DNA of 64,000 nt from Streptomyces sp. NBC_01476 (GCF_036227265.1 NZ_CP109446.1:496001-560000), one strand, 5' to 3'; shown: positions 16,837 through 26,384, counted from the stretch's first letter. Notes: generated from the letters alone by a model not told the origin. Program-made: numbers and translations.

Positions 16837-17676
16837 ATGATGCGCAACGATCACGTCCGAGCCCCCCAGCGTCGATGGATCGCCGCGATCGCCGCCGGCG
16901 CCACCGCCGCCGCCGCGGCGGTGGCCCTGCCCCTGCTCACCTCCTCCACGGCCGGCGCGGCCGGCACCGTCACCCCACCGCCGGCCCACGCCGGCTTCGA
17001 CTACCAGATCGGCAGCCCCTACACCCCGCCGGCCGGTGTGACGGTGGTCAGCCGTGACCACGACGCCACCCCGGCCGCCGGGCTCTACAACATCTGTTAC
17101 GTCAACGCCTTCCAGACCCAGGAGGGCGCCGAGGGCGAGTGGGACTCCGACCTCCTGCTGCACGACGCCAACGGGAAGATCGTCAAGGACGACGGCTGGG
17201 ACGAGGCGGTGCTCGACATCCGCACCGCGAGCAACCGGCAGCGGATCGCCGACAAGGTGAACGGCTGGATCGACCAGTGCGCCGCCAAGGGCTTCCAGGC
17301 GGTCGAGCCCGACAACTTCGACACCTTCGACCGCTTCCCCGACTACCTCACCCAGGCCCAGGCGGAGGCGTACATCCGGCTGCTCTCGGCGCACGCGCAC
17401 CAGAAGAACCTGGCGATCGCCCAGAAGAACACCGCCGAGCTCTCCGGTGACCACACCGCCAACGGCCTGGACTTCGCCGTCGCCGAGGAGTGCGCCGACT
17501 ACGACGAGTGCGGCGACTACACCGCTGCCTACGGCAACGAGGTCATCGTCATCGAGTACTCGGCCAAGGGCCTGACGAAAGCGTGCAAGAACTGGGGCAG
17601 CACGCTGAGCATCGTCCGCCGGGACGTGGACGTCGTCGCCAAGGGCGACAAGGGATACGTCCGGCAGACCTGCTGA
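16837..17676 (+). CDS. Secreted GH114 endo-alpha-1,4-polygalactosaminidase-like enzyme
   Basis: The 279-residue protein has a Sec signal peptide: basic RAPQRR, then an alanine-rich hydrophobic core, with probable cleavage near AGA at about residues 40-42. The mature TIM-barrel matches the GH114/TM1410 family, with NICYVNAFQT, DSDLL, EPDNFDTFDRF and IAQKNTAEL blocks; D and E residues in the EPDN block are likely catalytic. The family cleaves galactosamine-containing polymers. ATG 16837 is followed at once by ATG 16840, which has the better spacing from GGAG (16829-16832). Linked to ABC sugar uptake and GH4 genes, it may release oligosaccharides for import. Confidence 0.83.
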   Translation: MMRNDHVRAPQRRWIAAIAAGATAAAAAVALPLLTSSTAGAAGTVTPPPAHAGFDYQIGSPYTPPAGVTVVSRDHDATPAAGLYNICYVNAFQTQEGAEGEWDSDLLLHDANGKIVKDDGWDEAVLDIRTASNRQRIADKVNGWIDQCAAKGFQAVEPDNFDTFDRFPDYLTQAQAEAYIRLLSAHAHQKNLAIAQKNTAELSGDHTANGLDFAVAEECADYDECGDYTAAYGNEVIVIEYSAKGLTKACKNWGSTLSIVRRDVDVVAKGDKGYVRQTC

Positions 17677-17710
17677 TCCGTCCCCGGCCGCTCCTGACCC
17701 GCGGCCACAC

Positions 17711-17752
17711 CGTCCCCTGGGGCGCGTGCCTTCGAGCGCGCCCCAGGGGACG
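17711..17752 (+). terminator. Terminator hairpin after GH114
   Basis: There is a perfect 16-bp stem: CGTCCCCTGGGGCGCG at 17711-17726 pairs with 17737-17752 across a 10-nt loop. It separates GH114 from the ABC operon. A smaller inverted repeat, ACCGGA/TCCGGT at 17804-17824, lies downstream and could be an operator for the ABC operon. Confidence 0.8.
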
Positions 17753-17857
17753 GACCCCGACGTGCCTCCCACCCCAACTCCCCGGGGCCGCGTCCGCCCT
17801 TCGACCGGAAGATCATCCTCCGGTTCCGTTCCGTTTCCCGTTCCCCCTGGAGGTCCG

Positions 17858-19210
17858 ATGGCTCTCGGCCGTTCCCTTCCCGCCGGGCTGCCGTCCCTCC
17901 CCGCCCGGCCGTCCCGCCGCCGGGTGCTGCGTCAGGGCTCCGGCGCCGCGCTCGGCATCGCGGCCGGCGCCGCACTGGCCGGGTGCGGCTCGGGCAGCGG
18001 CGACGGGGTCGGCGCGGACGGCCGCGTCACGATCGAACTCTGGCACGGCCAGACCGACACCGGCCGGGCGGCCATCGAAGGGCTGGTCAAGACGTTCAAC
18101 GCCACCCATCCGGGGATCCGGGTCGATCCCGGCGGCGGCGTACTGGCCGACTCCATGCTCCAGAAGGTGACCGCTGCCCTCGCCTCCGGCTCGTACCCGG
18201 ACATCGCCTACATCTTCGGCTCCGACCTGGCCGGCATCGCCCGCAGCCCGCGGGTGGTCGACCTGACCCGTATGGTCGGCTCGCTCCCCCTGCCGTGGAG
18301 CGACTACTGGGCGCCGGCCCGGGAGGCGGTCACCATCAACGGGCGGGTACGTGCCGCCCCCGCGCTGCTGGACTCGCTGGCGGTGGTGTGCAACAAGAAG
18401 CTCTTCGCCGCCGCCGGACTGCCGATGCCGCAGGCCGGCTGGACCTGGGACGAGTTCCTTGACATGGCGGCCAAGCTCACCGACGCGGGGCGCGGTGTGT
18501 ACGGCACCGGCTGGCCGGGCGTCGGCGACGAGGACACGGTGTGGCGGCTGTGGCCGATGATCTGGGACCTCGGCGGCGACGTGGTCGCCCCGAACGGCAA
18601 GGGCATCGGCTTCGCGGACAGCGGGGTGCGGGCCCTGGAGACCGTCCAGGCGCTCGCCGGGGCCAAGAGCGTCTACATCGACCCCAAGCCCGGCAGCGAG
18701 CAGATGTACCAGGTCTTCAACTCCGGGCGGATGGGAATGGTCGCCACCGGCCCCTGGGGACTGCCGGACATCATCGACGCGAAGATCGACTACCACGTGG
18801 TGCCGCTGCCCAGCTACAGCGGCAAGCCGATGACCATCTCCGGGCCCGACACCTGGACGGTGTTCGACAACGGCGACGCCCGGGTCAGGGCCGCGCAGAC
18901 CTTTGTGAGCTGGCTGATGCAGCCCGCACAGGACGTGCGGTGGGACGTGGAGGCCGGCAGCCTGCCGCTCAGCCGCAGCACCGAGAAGCTGGCCGCCTGG
19001 CGCGCCCAGGAGGCCGGCACCGACGGGATGCCGGTGTTCACACGGTCCCTGGACACCGCCCGGGTCCGGCCCGTGCACCCCGCGTACCCGCAGATCTCGG
19101 AGGCGCTGGGCCAAGCGATCGTCTCGGTGCTGCTCGGCCGGAGCACCCCCGCCAAAGCCTTGCGCCGCTGCGCCGACGAGGCCAACGCCGCCCTGCTCAT
19201 CCCGCGTTGA
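17858..19210 (+). CDS. ABC sugar transporter substrate-binding lipoprotein
   Basis: The 450-residue extracellular solute-binding protein is of family 1 type. The N-terminus has SRRRVLRQ at about 19-26, a twin-arginine-like pattern, and a lipobox LAGC with C43. ELWHGQTD, NATHPGIRV and MVATGPWGLPD are typical blocks of sugar-binding proteins. It should be anchored outside the membrane and deliver an oligosaccharide to the permeases that follow. ATG 17858 is preceded by GGAGG. The operon order of binding protein, two permeases, PfkB kinase and GH4 hydrolase implies import then intracellular phosphorylation or hydrolysis. No MsiK-type ATPase is present, as is normal in Streptomyces, where one ATPase serves many importers. 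Confidence 0.9.
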   Translation: MALGRSLPAGLPSLPARPSRRRVLRQGSGAALGIAAGAALAGCGSGSGDGVGADGRVTIELWHGQTDTGRAAIEGLVKTFNATHPGIRVDPGGGVLADSMLQKVTAALASGSYPDIAYIFGSDLAGIARSPRVVDLTRMVGSLPLPWSDYWAPAREAVTINGRVRAAPALLDSLAVVCNKKLFAAAGLPMPQAGWTWDEFLDMAAKLTDAGRGVYGTGWPGVGDEDTVWRLWPMIWDLGGDVVAPNGKGIGFADSGVRALETVQALAGAKSVYIDPKPGSEQMYQVFNSGRMGMVATGPWGLPDIIDAKIDYHVVPLPSYSGKPMTISGPDTWTVFDNGDARVRAAQTFVSWLMQPAQDVRWDVEAGSLPLSRSTEKLAAWRAQEAGTDGMPVFTRSLDTARVRPVHPAYPQISEALGQAIVSVLLGRSTPAKALRRCADEANAALLIPR

Positions 19211-19220
19211 GGAGCCTCCC

Positions 19221-20174
19221 ATGCCCCCGCTGCCCACCCCGCTCACCCTCTCCGACACCGACCGGGCACGGCTGCGCGCCCGGCGCCGCGGCCGGCGCCG
19301 CGAGTCGGCCACCGCCTGGGCGTTCATCTCGCCGTCCGTGCTGGTCATCATCGGGCTCAGCGCCGTACCCGTGGTGTGGTCGCTGCTGCTCTCCTTCAGG
19401 GCGGACGACCTGGTCACCCCGAGCCGCTGGGTCGGCCTGGACAACTACCGCGCGCTCAGCCACGACCCGCACTTCAGCCAGGCGGTGGACAACACCCTGA
19501 TCTACACGGCGCTGTACGTGCCGCTCAGCATGCTCCTCGGGCTTGCGCTGGCCCTGGCGCTGAACCGGCGGATCAGATTCGTCGGCCTCTACCGCACCCT
19601 GATCTTCGTCCCGTTCGTGATCTCCGAGACCGCGCAGGGCGTGCTCTTCTCCTTCATCCTCGACCCGCAGTTCGGCGCGGCGAACTCGGTGCTGCACGCG
19701 CTGCACCTGTCCCCGCAGGGCTTCTTCACCGACCCCGGGCAGGCGCTGTACGTCCTGGTGGGCATCTCGTTGTGGAGCAGCATCGGCTTCTGCGTGGTGA
19801 TCTACCTGGCCGCGCTCCAGGACGTACCGCAGACCCTGATCGAGGCGGCCCGGCTGGACGGTGCCGGCCGGCGGCACCTGCTGCGGCACGTGGTGCTGCC
19901 GACGCTCACCCCGGTCAGCGTGTTCCTGCTGCTCTGGCAGACCATCAACGCCCTGCAGGTCTTCGACCTGGTGTACGTCACCACCAAGGGCGGCCCGATC
20001 GGCTCCACCACGGTCGTCGTCTACTTCGTCTGGCAGCAGGCGTTCCAGAACTTCACCGCCGGGTACGGCGCGGCAGCCGCGTACGTGCTGGCCATCGCCC
20101 TGCTCGTCATCGCCGCCGCGAGCCGCCTGATGCGGCGCCGGGAGAACACCCGCCTCGAAGGAGCCACACGATGA
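19221..20174 (+). CDS. ABC sugar transporter permease (MalF/UgpA type)
   Basis: The 317-residue inner-membrane permease has about six hydrophobic helices. The conserved EAA loop reads EAARLDGAGRRHLLRHVVLPTL-like (about residues 213-233), the site that docks the ATPase. GAGGAG lies nine bases before ATG. The stop overlaps the next permease start (ATGA). It is probably half of the channel fed by the lipoprotein just upstream. Confidence 0.92.
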   Translation: MPPLPTPLTLSDTDRARLRARRRGRRRESATAWAFISPSVLVIIGLSAVPVVWSLLLSFRADDLVTPSRWVGLDNYRALSHDPHFSQAVDNTLIYTALYVPLSMLLGLALALALNRRIRFVGLYRTLIFVPFVISETAQGVLFSFILDPQFGAANSVLHALHLSPQGFFTDPGQALYVLVGISLWSSIGFCVVIYLAALQDVPQTLIEAARLDGAGRRHLLRHVVLPTLTPVSVFLLLWQTINALQVFDLVYVTTKGGPIGSTTVVVYFVWQQAFQNFTAGYGAAAAYVLAIALLVIAAASRLMRRRENTRLEGATR

Positions 20175-21091
20175 CGGCCACATCAGCGACATCGGCGTCG
20201 TCCCTGGCCGCCGGCGCCCGGCAGCAGAGCGGCGCCCCTCCGGCGCCGGGGAGCGGAGGCACCGCGCGCCGCCGGCTGCGGCTGCCGTTCAGCCCCTGGC
20301 ACCTGCTGCTCGCACCGCTGGCGCTGCTCTTCGCGGTCCCGCTGATCTGGCTGCTGCTCAGCTCGGTGATGAGCGACGCGGAGATCAACCGCTTCCCGCC
20401 GGCGCTGTGGCCGCACGGCATCCATCTGACCGGCTACCGGTACGTGCTGGGCAACGCCATGTTCCCGCGCTGGTTCGCCAACTCGCTGATCGTCTCGGCG
20501 GTCGCGGTCACCTCCAACCTGCTGCTGGGCTCGCTCGGCGGCTACGCCTTCGCCCGGATGCGGTTCGCCGGGTCCAAGACGCTGCTGACGCTGATGCTGG
20601 CGACGATGGCGGTGCCGTTCCAGCTCACGATGATCCCGACCTTCCTGGTGATGAAGAAGCTCGGACTGATCGACACGCTCGGCGCGCTGATCGTCCCGTC
20701 GCTGGTGACGCCCTTCGCGGTCTTCCTGCTGCGGCAGTTCTTCCTGTCGCTGCCGCGGGAGCTGGAGGAGGCCGCCTGGATCGACGGCTGCTCACGGCTG
20801 CGGGTGCTCTTCTCGATCGTGCTGCCGCTCTCCCGCCCGGCGCTGAGCACCGTCGCGGTGCTGACCTTCCTGTCCACCTGGAACGACCTGACCTGGCCGC
20901 TGATCGCCATCAACCACGATGTGCACTACACGCTGCAGCTGGGCCTGACCACTTTCCAGGGGCAGCACCACACCAAGTGGTCCGCGGTGATGGCGGGCAA
21001 CGCCATCACCATCGCGCCCGTGCTGCTCGCCTTCCTCGCCGCGCAGAAGTCCTTCATCCAGTCCATCACCTCCAGCGGACTCAAGGGCTGA
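20171..21091 (+). CDS. ABC sugar transporter permease (MalG/UgpE type)
   Basis: The 306-residue permease has a disordered Ala/Ser-rich N-tail of about 35 residues, then six membrane helices. The EAA loop (EEAAWIDGCSRLRVL) lies at about 199-213. The start ATG overlaps the preceding stop. It should pair with the MalF-type permease to form the import channel. The open frame extends upstream, but only as overlap with the first permease. Confidence 0.92.
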   Translation: MTATSATSASSLAAGARQQSGAPPAPGSGGTARRRLRLPFSPWHLLLAPLALLFAVPLIWLLLSSVMSDAEINRFPPALWPHGIHLTGYRYVLGNAMFPRWFANSLIVSAVAVTSNLLLGSLGGYAFARMRFAGSKTLLTLMLATMAVPFQLTMIPTFLVMKKLGLIDTLGALIVPSLVTPFAVFLLRQFFLSLPRELEEAAWIDGCSRLRVLFSIVLPLSRPALSTVAVLTFLSTWNDLTWPLIAINHDVHYTLQLGLTTFQGQHHTKWSAVMAGNAITIAPVLLAFLAAQKSFIQSITSSGLKG

Positions 21092-21145
21092 GCCGCCCCG
21101 CCCGCCACGACCGCCCTCCTCTCCTCCACCACCACGGGACACCGG

Positions 21146-22099
21146 ATGCCGCACGACTTCGACCTGCTCGTCATCGGGGACGCCAACCCCGATGTCGTCC
21201 TCGGACCGCTCGACACACCGCTCGCCTTCGGCCAGCGCGAACAACTCGTCGACACCGGTCTGCTCACCCTCGGCGGCTCCGCCGCGATCATGGCCTGCGG
21301 CGCCGCCCGGCTCGGCCTGCGGACCGCTTTCGCCGGCCGGGTCGGCGACGACGACGCCGGCCGCTTCGTCCGCGACGCCCTGGCCGCGCGGGGCGTGGAC
21401 ATCGGCGCGCTGCGGCTCGACCCGGCCCTGCCGACCCCGCTGACCGCCGTGGTCAACCGCCGCGCGGACCGCGCCATCCTCACCGCGGCCGGCACGCTCG
21501 CGGCGACCTGCGCCGACGACGTACCGGCGGACCTGCTCACCGGGTCCCGGCATGTCCACGCGGCGTCGTACTTCCTGATGCCGAAGCTGGCCGGCGCACT
21601 GCCCGACGTGCTGCGCGCGGCGCGCGCCGCCGGCGCCACCACCTCGCTCGACACGAACGACGACCCCAGCGGGCAGTGGACACCACCGGGCTTCGACGCG
21701 GTGCTGGCGGTCACCGACGTCCTGCTGCCCAACGCGGCGGAGGTGCGGGCGCTGGCCGGCGCAGGCGCGGTGACGGCGGAGCAGGCCGCCGCCGGACTCG
21801 CCGGGCGCGGGCCGCTGGTCGTGGTGAAGGACGGCGCCGACGGCGCCTTCGCGCACGACGGCCGCACCGTCGTGCGCACCGCCGGCACACCCGCCGAGCC
21901 GCTGGACACGGTCGGCGCCGGCGACAGTTTCGACGCCGGCTTCGTCGCCGCCCTGCTGGCCGGCCTGCCCCTCACGCAAGCCCTCGATCTCGCGGCTGCC
22001 TGCGGCGCCCTGTCCACCCGGGCCTACGGCGGCACCACCGCCCAGGCCACCTGGACCGAGGCGCTGGCCGCCGTACCCCGCAACGGAGAGAACCAGTGA
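21146..22099 (+). CDS. PfkB family carbohydrate kinase
   Basis: The 317-residue ribokinase-fold protein has the N-terminal motif LGGSAAIMACGAARLG (about 47-62) and the C-terminal PfkB signature DTVGAGDSFDAGF (about 254-266), with the catalytic aspartate in GAGDSF. It phosphorylates a sugar or nucleoside with ATP. It lies between the ABC permease and the GH4 gene, overlapping the latter by one base. It probably traps the imported or released sugar; whether that is galactose-, fructose- or tagatose-like is not clear. Confidence 0.9.
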   Translation: MPHDFDLLVIGDANPDVVLGPLDTPLAFGQREQLVDTGLLTLGGSAAIMACGAARLGLRTAFAGRVGDDDAGRFVRDALAARGVDIGALRLDPALPTPLTAVVNRRADRAILTAAGTLAATCADDVPADLLTGSRHVHAASYFLMPKLAGALPDVLRAARAAGATTSLDTNDDPSGQWTPPGFDAVLAVTDVLLPNAAEVRALAGAGAVTAEQAAAGLAGRGPLVVVKDGADGAFAHDGRTVVRTAGTPAEPLDTVGAGDSFDAGFVAALLAGLPLTQALDLAAACGALSTRAYGGTTAQATWTEALAAVPRNGENQ

Positions 22100-23409
22100 T
22101 GACTCCCACCAAGATCGCGTTCATCGGCGCCGGCAGCGTCGTCTTCACCCAGGGGCTGCTGGCGGACCTGTTCGCCTTCCCCGAGCTGAAGGACGCGCAC
22201 ATCGCGCTGCACGACATCGACCCCGAACGCCTCGCCACCGCCGAGGGCGCCGCGCGCCGGATCGCCGAGGAGCGCGGCGCCGCACCGCGCGTCTCCGCGC
22301 ACGCCGAGCGGCGCGCGGCCCTGGCGGACGCCGATTTCGTGATCAACATCATCCAGGTCGGCATGCGGGAGTCCACCCGCACCGACTTCGACCTGCCGGC
22401 CCGCTACGGCATCCGGCAGACCATCGGCGACACCCTCGGCGTCGGGGGCATCTTCCGCGCGCTGCGCACCTTCCCGGTGCTCAGGTCGCTCGCCGAGGAC
22501 ATCGCCGAGGTCTGCCCCGACGCGTGGCTGCTGAACTACACCAACCCGATGGCGATGAATGTCCAGTACCTCACGCAGGCCACCGGGCTGACCCGGGTGG
22601 TGGGCCTGTGCCACTCGGTGTACTGGACCATGCACGACCTGGCCGAACTGCTGCGGGTGCCGTTCGAGGAGATCGACTACCAGGCGGCGGGCGTCAACCA
22701 CCAGTCGTGGGTGCTGCGCTTCGAGCGGGGCGGCACCGACCTCTACCCCCGGCTCGACGCCCTCATCGCCGGTGACCCGCAGCTGCGGCGCCGGGTGCGG
22801 GTCGACATGTACCGGCGTCTCGGCTACTACCCGACCGAGACCAGCGAGCACTCCGCCGAGTACGTCCCCTGGTATCTGCACCACGACAGCGAAGTGGAGC
22901 GGCTGCGGCTGCCGGTGGGCGCGTACCTCGGCATCGTGGACGAGAACGTGTCCATCTACGAGTCCACCCGGGACGCACTCGCGGCCGGCGGCCCGCTGCC
23001 GGTCGAGGGGACCATGGAGTACGCGCCGCAGATCATCCACAGCGTCACCACCGGCACGCCCCGCACGGTCTACGGCAATGTGCCCAATCACGGCCTGATC
23101 GACAACCTGCCGGCCGGCGGCACCGTCGAAGTCCCCTGCCTGGTGGACGCGTTGGGGGTGCAGCCGACCCGGGTCGGGGCGCTGCCCGCGCAGTGCGCCG
23201 CGCTCAACCGCTCCTACCTCAGCATGAACGACCTGGTGGTGCGGGCCGCCCTCCAGGACGACCCGCGCTCGATCCGGCAGGCCGCGATGGCCGACCCGGC
23301 GACCGCGGCGGCACTGCCCGTGGAGGGCATCTGGGATCTGTGCGACGAGATGGTCCGCGCGCACGCGGACCTGCTCCAGCCCGGGCTGCGGGCCACGCTG
23401 GGGCACTGA
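22099..23409 (+). CDS. GH4 family glycosidase (alpha-galactosidase / alpha-glucosidase type, NAD-dependent)
   Basis: The 436-residue GH4 enzyme has a dinucleotide motif IAFIGAGSVVFTQGLL at about 6-21 and NYTNPMAMN at 146-154. The metal ligands C171 (in GLCHSV) and H201 (in GVNHQSW) are present. GH4 enzymes cleave glycosides by redox elimination using NAD+ and Mn2+, on free or 6-phosphorylated sugars. The GVNHQSW block is found in MelA-like alpha-galactosidases. Start ATG 22099 overlaps the kinase stop by one base; a GTG directly before is possible. It is the last gene of the sugar uptake operon and acts in the cytosol. Confidence 0.87.
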   Translation: MTPTKIAFIGAGSVVFTQGLLADLFAFPELKDAHIALHDIDPERLATAEGAARRIAEERGAAPRVSAHAERRAALADADFVINIIQVGMRESTRTDFDLPARYGIRQTIGDTLGVGGIFRALRTFPVLRSLAEDIAEVCPDAWLLNYTNPMAMNVQYLTQATGLTRVVGLCHSVYWTMHDLAELLRVPFEEIDYQAAGVNHQSWVLRFERGGTDLYPRLDALIAGDPQLRRRVRVDMYRRLGYYPTETSEHSAEYVPWYLHHDSEVERLRLPVGAYLGIVDENVSIYESTRDALAAGGPLPVEGTMEYAPQIIHSVTTGTPRTVYGNVPNHGLIDNLPAGGTVEVPCLVDALGVQPTRVGALPAQCAALNRSYLSMNDLVVRAALQDDPRSIRQAAMADPATAAALPVEGIWDLCDEMVRAHADLLQPGLRATLGH

Positions 23410-23521
23410 GGCGGCTCGCCGGTCACGGGGCCGCGAGCCTTGCGAGGTGTGCCCGAAAGGGCACCACGGCAGGGGCTTTCGGCCCATGCGGCCGGCGCCG
23501 CTCCCGGCCGACAGTGGGGCC

Positions 23522-24034
23522 ATGGACAAACGCATCGTCATTCTGGGCAGCGGCAACAGCGGGACGCTGACGGCGAATCAGCTGGCACGGCACCGTCACG
23601 AGGACGGATTCCGGATCGTGGTGATCGACCGGGCCGACCGCGGTGACCCCGAACTCGACCTGCTCACGGCCATCGGCGTCTACGGCCCGCAGTCCGTCCG
23701 GCCCCCCGACACACTCCAGCTCCGGGAGGGGATCGCCTTCCGCCGGGCGGGGGCGGCCGGCATCGACCTCGACCGTGACGAGGTCTGCCTCACCGACGGG
23801 ACGACGCTCCGCTACGACGTGCTGGTGGTGGCCACCGGTTCTGCGCCGCCGCCGCGGCGCAGGGGCAGCGGCCGGGGGCCCGGCGCGCCGACCAATGTCT
23901 TCACCGTCGGGCCGCACGACGGGCCGGCCGCGCAGATCGAGGCCGAGACCACGGTCGCCCGGATCCGCCGCTTCCTGGCGGACCGGTCGGCCCTGACATC
24001 GCCGGGCGTCGACGGCTCGTCGGTTCGCACGTGA
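23522..24034 (+). pseudogene. Truncated FAD/NAD(P)-dependent oxidoreductase (N-terminal fragment)
   Basis: The 170-residue protein begins with a Rossmann dinucleotide fold (IVILGSGNSGTLTANQL at about 5-21), and YDVLVVATGSAPPP at about 100-113 is the typical strand before the pyridine-nucleotide domain. Relatives such as sulfide:quinone reductases and type II NADH dehydrogenases are near 400 residues, so the NAD domain and C-terminal half are missing. After ATGS the sequence becomes Pro/Arg/Gly-rich. GxGNSG replaces the usual GxGxxG. It may be a decayed gene, or a short flavin-binding protein. No partner follows within 220 bases. Confidence 0.55.
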
Positions 24035-24256
24035 CGCGTCGGGCGTGACCTGTGGCGTTGCGGTGAACGGGGACAGGGCCGGACCGCCGGCCGTGACCCT
24101 CCCGCACGGTGCGCGGCCTGCCGGGCGGTCCGCTCGCCGACCGCCGGACAAATACCGCGAAACCACACGCCCGGCTGTCATCATCGACGCGACAGCCGGA
24201 CGACGGCGGCACGCCGGACTCCTGGACCCGGGACGGCCCCCAGGAGGAATTCCCCG

Positions 24257-25636
24257 ATGCCATCGGACCCCACGGCGGCAGGCCCCCCGGTGGAAGACCC
24301 CGCGGCCGCTTCCGCCGCGGACCCGTTCGCACCACTGCGGACCAGGCCCTACGCGGTGCTCCTGGTCCTGGCCGGCTTCGCCGGCGTGGTGGTCTCCGCC
24401 GGCGCGTACGGCTTCCTGCAGGCGGTGGACCACCTGCAGACCGCGCTCTACCAGGACCTCCCCACCGGGCTCGGCTTCCACCGGACACCCGAGTGGTGGC
24501 CTTTCGTGCTGCTCGCGCCCTCCGGTGTGCTCGTCGCGCTGACCGTGCGGTATCTGCCGGGCAACGGCGGCCACCAGCCGGCCGAGGGCCTGAACACCAA
24601 GGGGGCCGCGCCCGCGGCGGAACTCCCCGGCATCCTGCTCGCCGCCCTGGCGTCGCTGGCCTTCGGCGCGGTGATCGGCCCCGAAGCCCCGTTGATCGCA
24701 CTCGGCGGCGGCCTGGCCCGGTACGGATTCCGGCTGCTGCGGCCGGACGCCCCCGCGACGACGCAGGCGGTGGTGGCGGCGGCCGGCAGTTTCGCGGCCA
24801 TCAGCGCGCTGCTGGGATCGCCGCTGCTGGGTGCGTTCCTGCTGATGGAGGCGTCGGGTCTCGGCGGACCGACGCTCGGCGTCGTACTGCTCCCCGGGCT
24901 GCTGGCGGCGGGCATCGGCTCACTGATCTTCACCGGCCTGGGCTCCTGGGCGGGCGTCGGCAGCGGCACGCTGACGATCCCGAGCCTGCCACCGGTGGGG
25001 CGGCCCGACATCGCCCAGTTCGGCTGGGCGCTGGTGATCGGCCTCGCCGCGGCCTTCGCCGGCACCGGTGTCCTGCGGCTGGCGCGCCACCTCCAGCCAC
25101 GGGTGAACCGCCGCCGTCTGTGGTGGACGCCGGTCATGGGGACGGTGGTCGCGGGCCTCGCCGTGGCGTACGCCGAAGGCACCGGGAAGCAGACCGCCGA
25201 CGTGCTCTTCTCCGGGCAGAGCGCGCTGCCGGGGCTGCTGATCCACCACGCGGGCTACTCGGCGGGCACCCTGACGCTGCTGGTGGTGTGCAAGGCCCTG
25301 GCCTACGCGGTGTCGCTGTCGGCGTTCCGCGGCGGACCGATCTTTCCGGCGATGTTCGTCGGGGCGGCCGGCGGCATCGCCCTGTCCCACCTCCCCGGGC
25401 TCCCCTACGTGGCCGGCGCCGCGGTGGGCATGGGCGCGATGTCGGTGGCGGTGCTCAGGCTGCCGATGACGTCGGTGCTGCTGGCGACGCTGCTGCTGGG
25501 GCACGACGGCGTGACCGTCATGCCCCTGGTGATCGTGGCCGTGGTCGTCTCCCACGTCACGGCGGCGAGGCTCGCCCCGGCGCCGGAACACGCCCGGTCC
25601 GGGGCCGGCGCGGCCGGGAGTCCGGCCGGGGCGTGA
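24257..25636 (+). CDS. ClC family chloride channel / H+-Cl- antiporter
   Basis: The 459-residue membrane protein has about ten to twelve hydrophobic helices. The selectivity signatures are degenerate: GNGGHQP (102-108) stands where GSGIP occurs, GPEAP (141-145) matches GKEGP, and GGPIFPAMFVG (near 358-368) matches GxFxP. The glutamate of GPEAP corresponds to the gating glutamate, suggesting an antiporter. The lost serine of GSGIP suggests altered anion choice. AGGAGG lies nine bases before ATG. It converges on the aldolase gene with only 10 bp between stops. Confidence 0.88.
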   Translation: MPSDPTAAGPPVEDPAAASAADPFAPLRTRPYAVLLVLAGFAGVVVSAGAYGFLQAVDHLQTALYQDLPTGLGFHRTPEWWPFVLLAPSGVLVALTVRYLPGNGGHQPAEGLNTKGAAPAAELPGILLAALASLAFGAVIGPEAPLIALGGGLARYGFRLLRPDAPATTQAVVAAAGSFAAISALLGSPLLGAFLLMEASGLGGPTLGVVLLPGLLAAGIGSLIFTGLGSWAGVGSGTLTIPSLPPVGRPDIAQFGWALVIGLAAAFAGTGVLRLARHLQPRVNRRRLWWTPVMGTVVAGLAVAYAEGTGKQTADVLFSGQSALPGLLIHHAGYSAGTLTLLVVCKALAYAVSLSAFRGGPIFPAMFVGAAGGIALSHLPGLPYVAGAAVGMGAMSVAVLRLPMTSVLLATLLLGHDGVTVMPLVIVAVVVSHVTAARLAPAPEHARSGAGAAGSPAGA

Positions 25637-25646
25637 GCGCGGCGGG

Positions 25647-26384
25647 TCAGCGTACCGGCTCCAGCCGGGCGAGCTCATGGCGCCAGGCAGTGTCGAGGTT
25701 GAAGGTGCCGCCCAGGTCGGGGAGTTCGGCCAGGTCCTCGTCGGGCAGGTCGGTGAGGACACCGCCCGCCTGGGCGACGTCGAGGCTGAGCCGGGCGATG
25801 CCGTCAACCGAGACCGCCCGCAGCACCGCCTCCTGGACGCTCTGTCCGGTGCTGGTCAGGCCGTGCCCGCGCAGTACGACGACCGGACGGGAGCCGAGGG
25901 CGGCCACCATCTCGGCCGCGAGGCGCCGGTCGCGGACCAGGACGCCCCGCGGGTAGACCGGCACGCCGCCGGCCGCCAGCCGGGTGCCCGGGATGTCGTA
26001 GGCGCCGATGATCGGCCGTATCCGCAGACCGGCCAGGTCGGCGGCCACGACGGCCGGCGGGTGGGCGTGCACCACGGTGTCGACGTCGGTGCGTGTCCGC
26101 AGCACCTCGGTGTGCAGGGGAAGTTCGTTGGGCGGACGCCAGCCGCCCGCGAGTTCGCCCGGGCCGCCGGGCCGCCCGTCGAGGTCCACCAGGTGGATGT
26201 CGGCCGGGGTCGTGTGGAGCAGACCGCGTTCCCGCGGGCCCCGGCAGCGTACGAGCAGCCGCTCGGCTCCGACCCGTGCGCTGATGTGGCCGAGGATCCC
26301 GTCCGCGAGACCGCGGGCGGCGAGCACCCGGCACCCGTCGGAGATCAGGGCCCGGAGGGTGTCCAGTTCTGTTGCGGTGGTCAC
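25647..26384 (-). CDS. Class II aldolase/adducin family protein (fuculose-phosphate aldolase-like)
   Basis: The 245-residue class II aldolase fold has zinc ligands H106 and H108 (VHAHPP) and H164 (RGHGL), and E87 in the catalytic-base region PPNELPLHTEV. GILGHISARV at about 29-38 is the phosphate-binding N-terminal motif. Family members cleave sugar phosphates such as fuculose-1-phosphate. The GTG start at 26384 has CAGGAG seven bases upstream; the longer frame to 26504 is arginine-rich shadow. Its divergent neighbour is the conflict cassette, and no sugar kinase is adjacent, so the substrate is open. Confidence 0.85.
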   Translation of the reverse strand: MTTATELDTLRALISDGCRVLAARGLADGILGHISARVGAERLLVRCRGPRERGLLHTTPADIHLVDLDGRPGGPGELAGGWRPPNELPLHTEVLRTRTDVDTVVHAHPPAVVAADLAGLRIRPIIGAYDIPGTRLAAGGVPVYPRGVLVRDRRLAAEMVAALGSRPVVVLRGHGLTSTGQSVQEAVLRAVSVDGIARLSLDVAQAGGVLTDLPDEDLAELPDLGGTFNLDTAWRHELARLEPVR

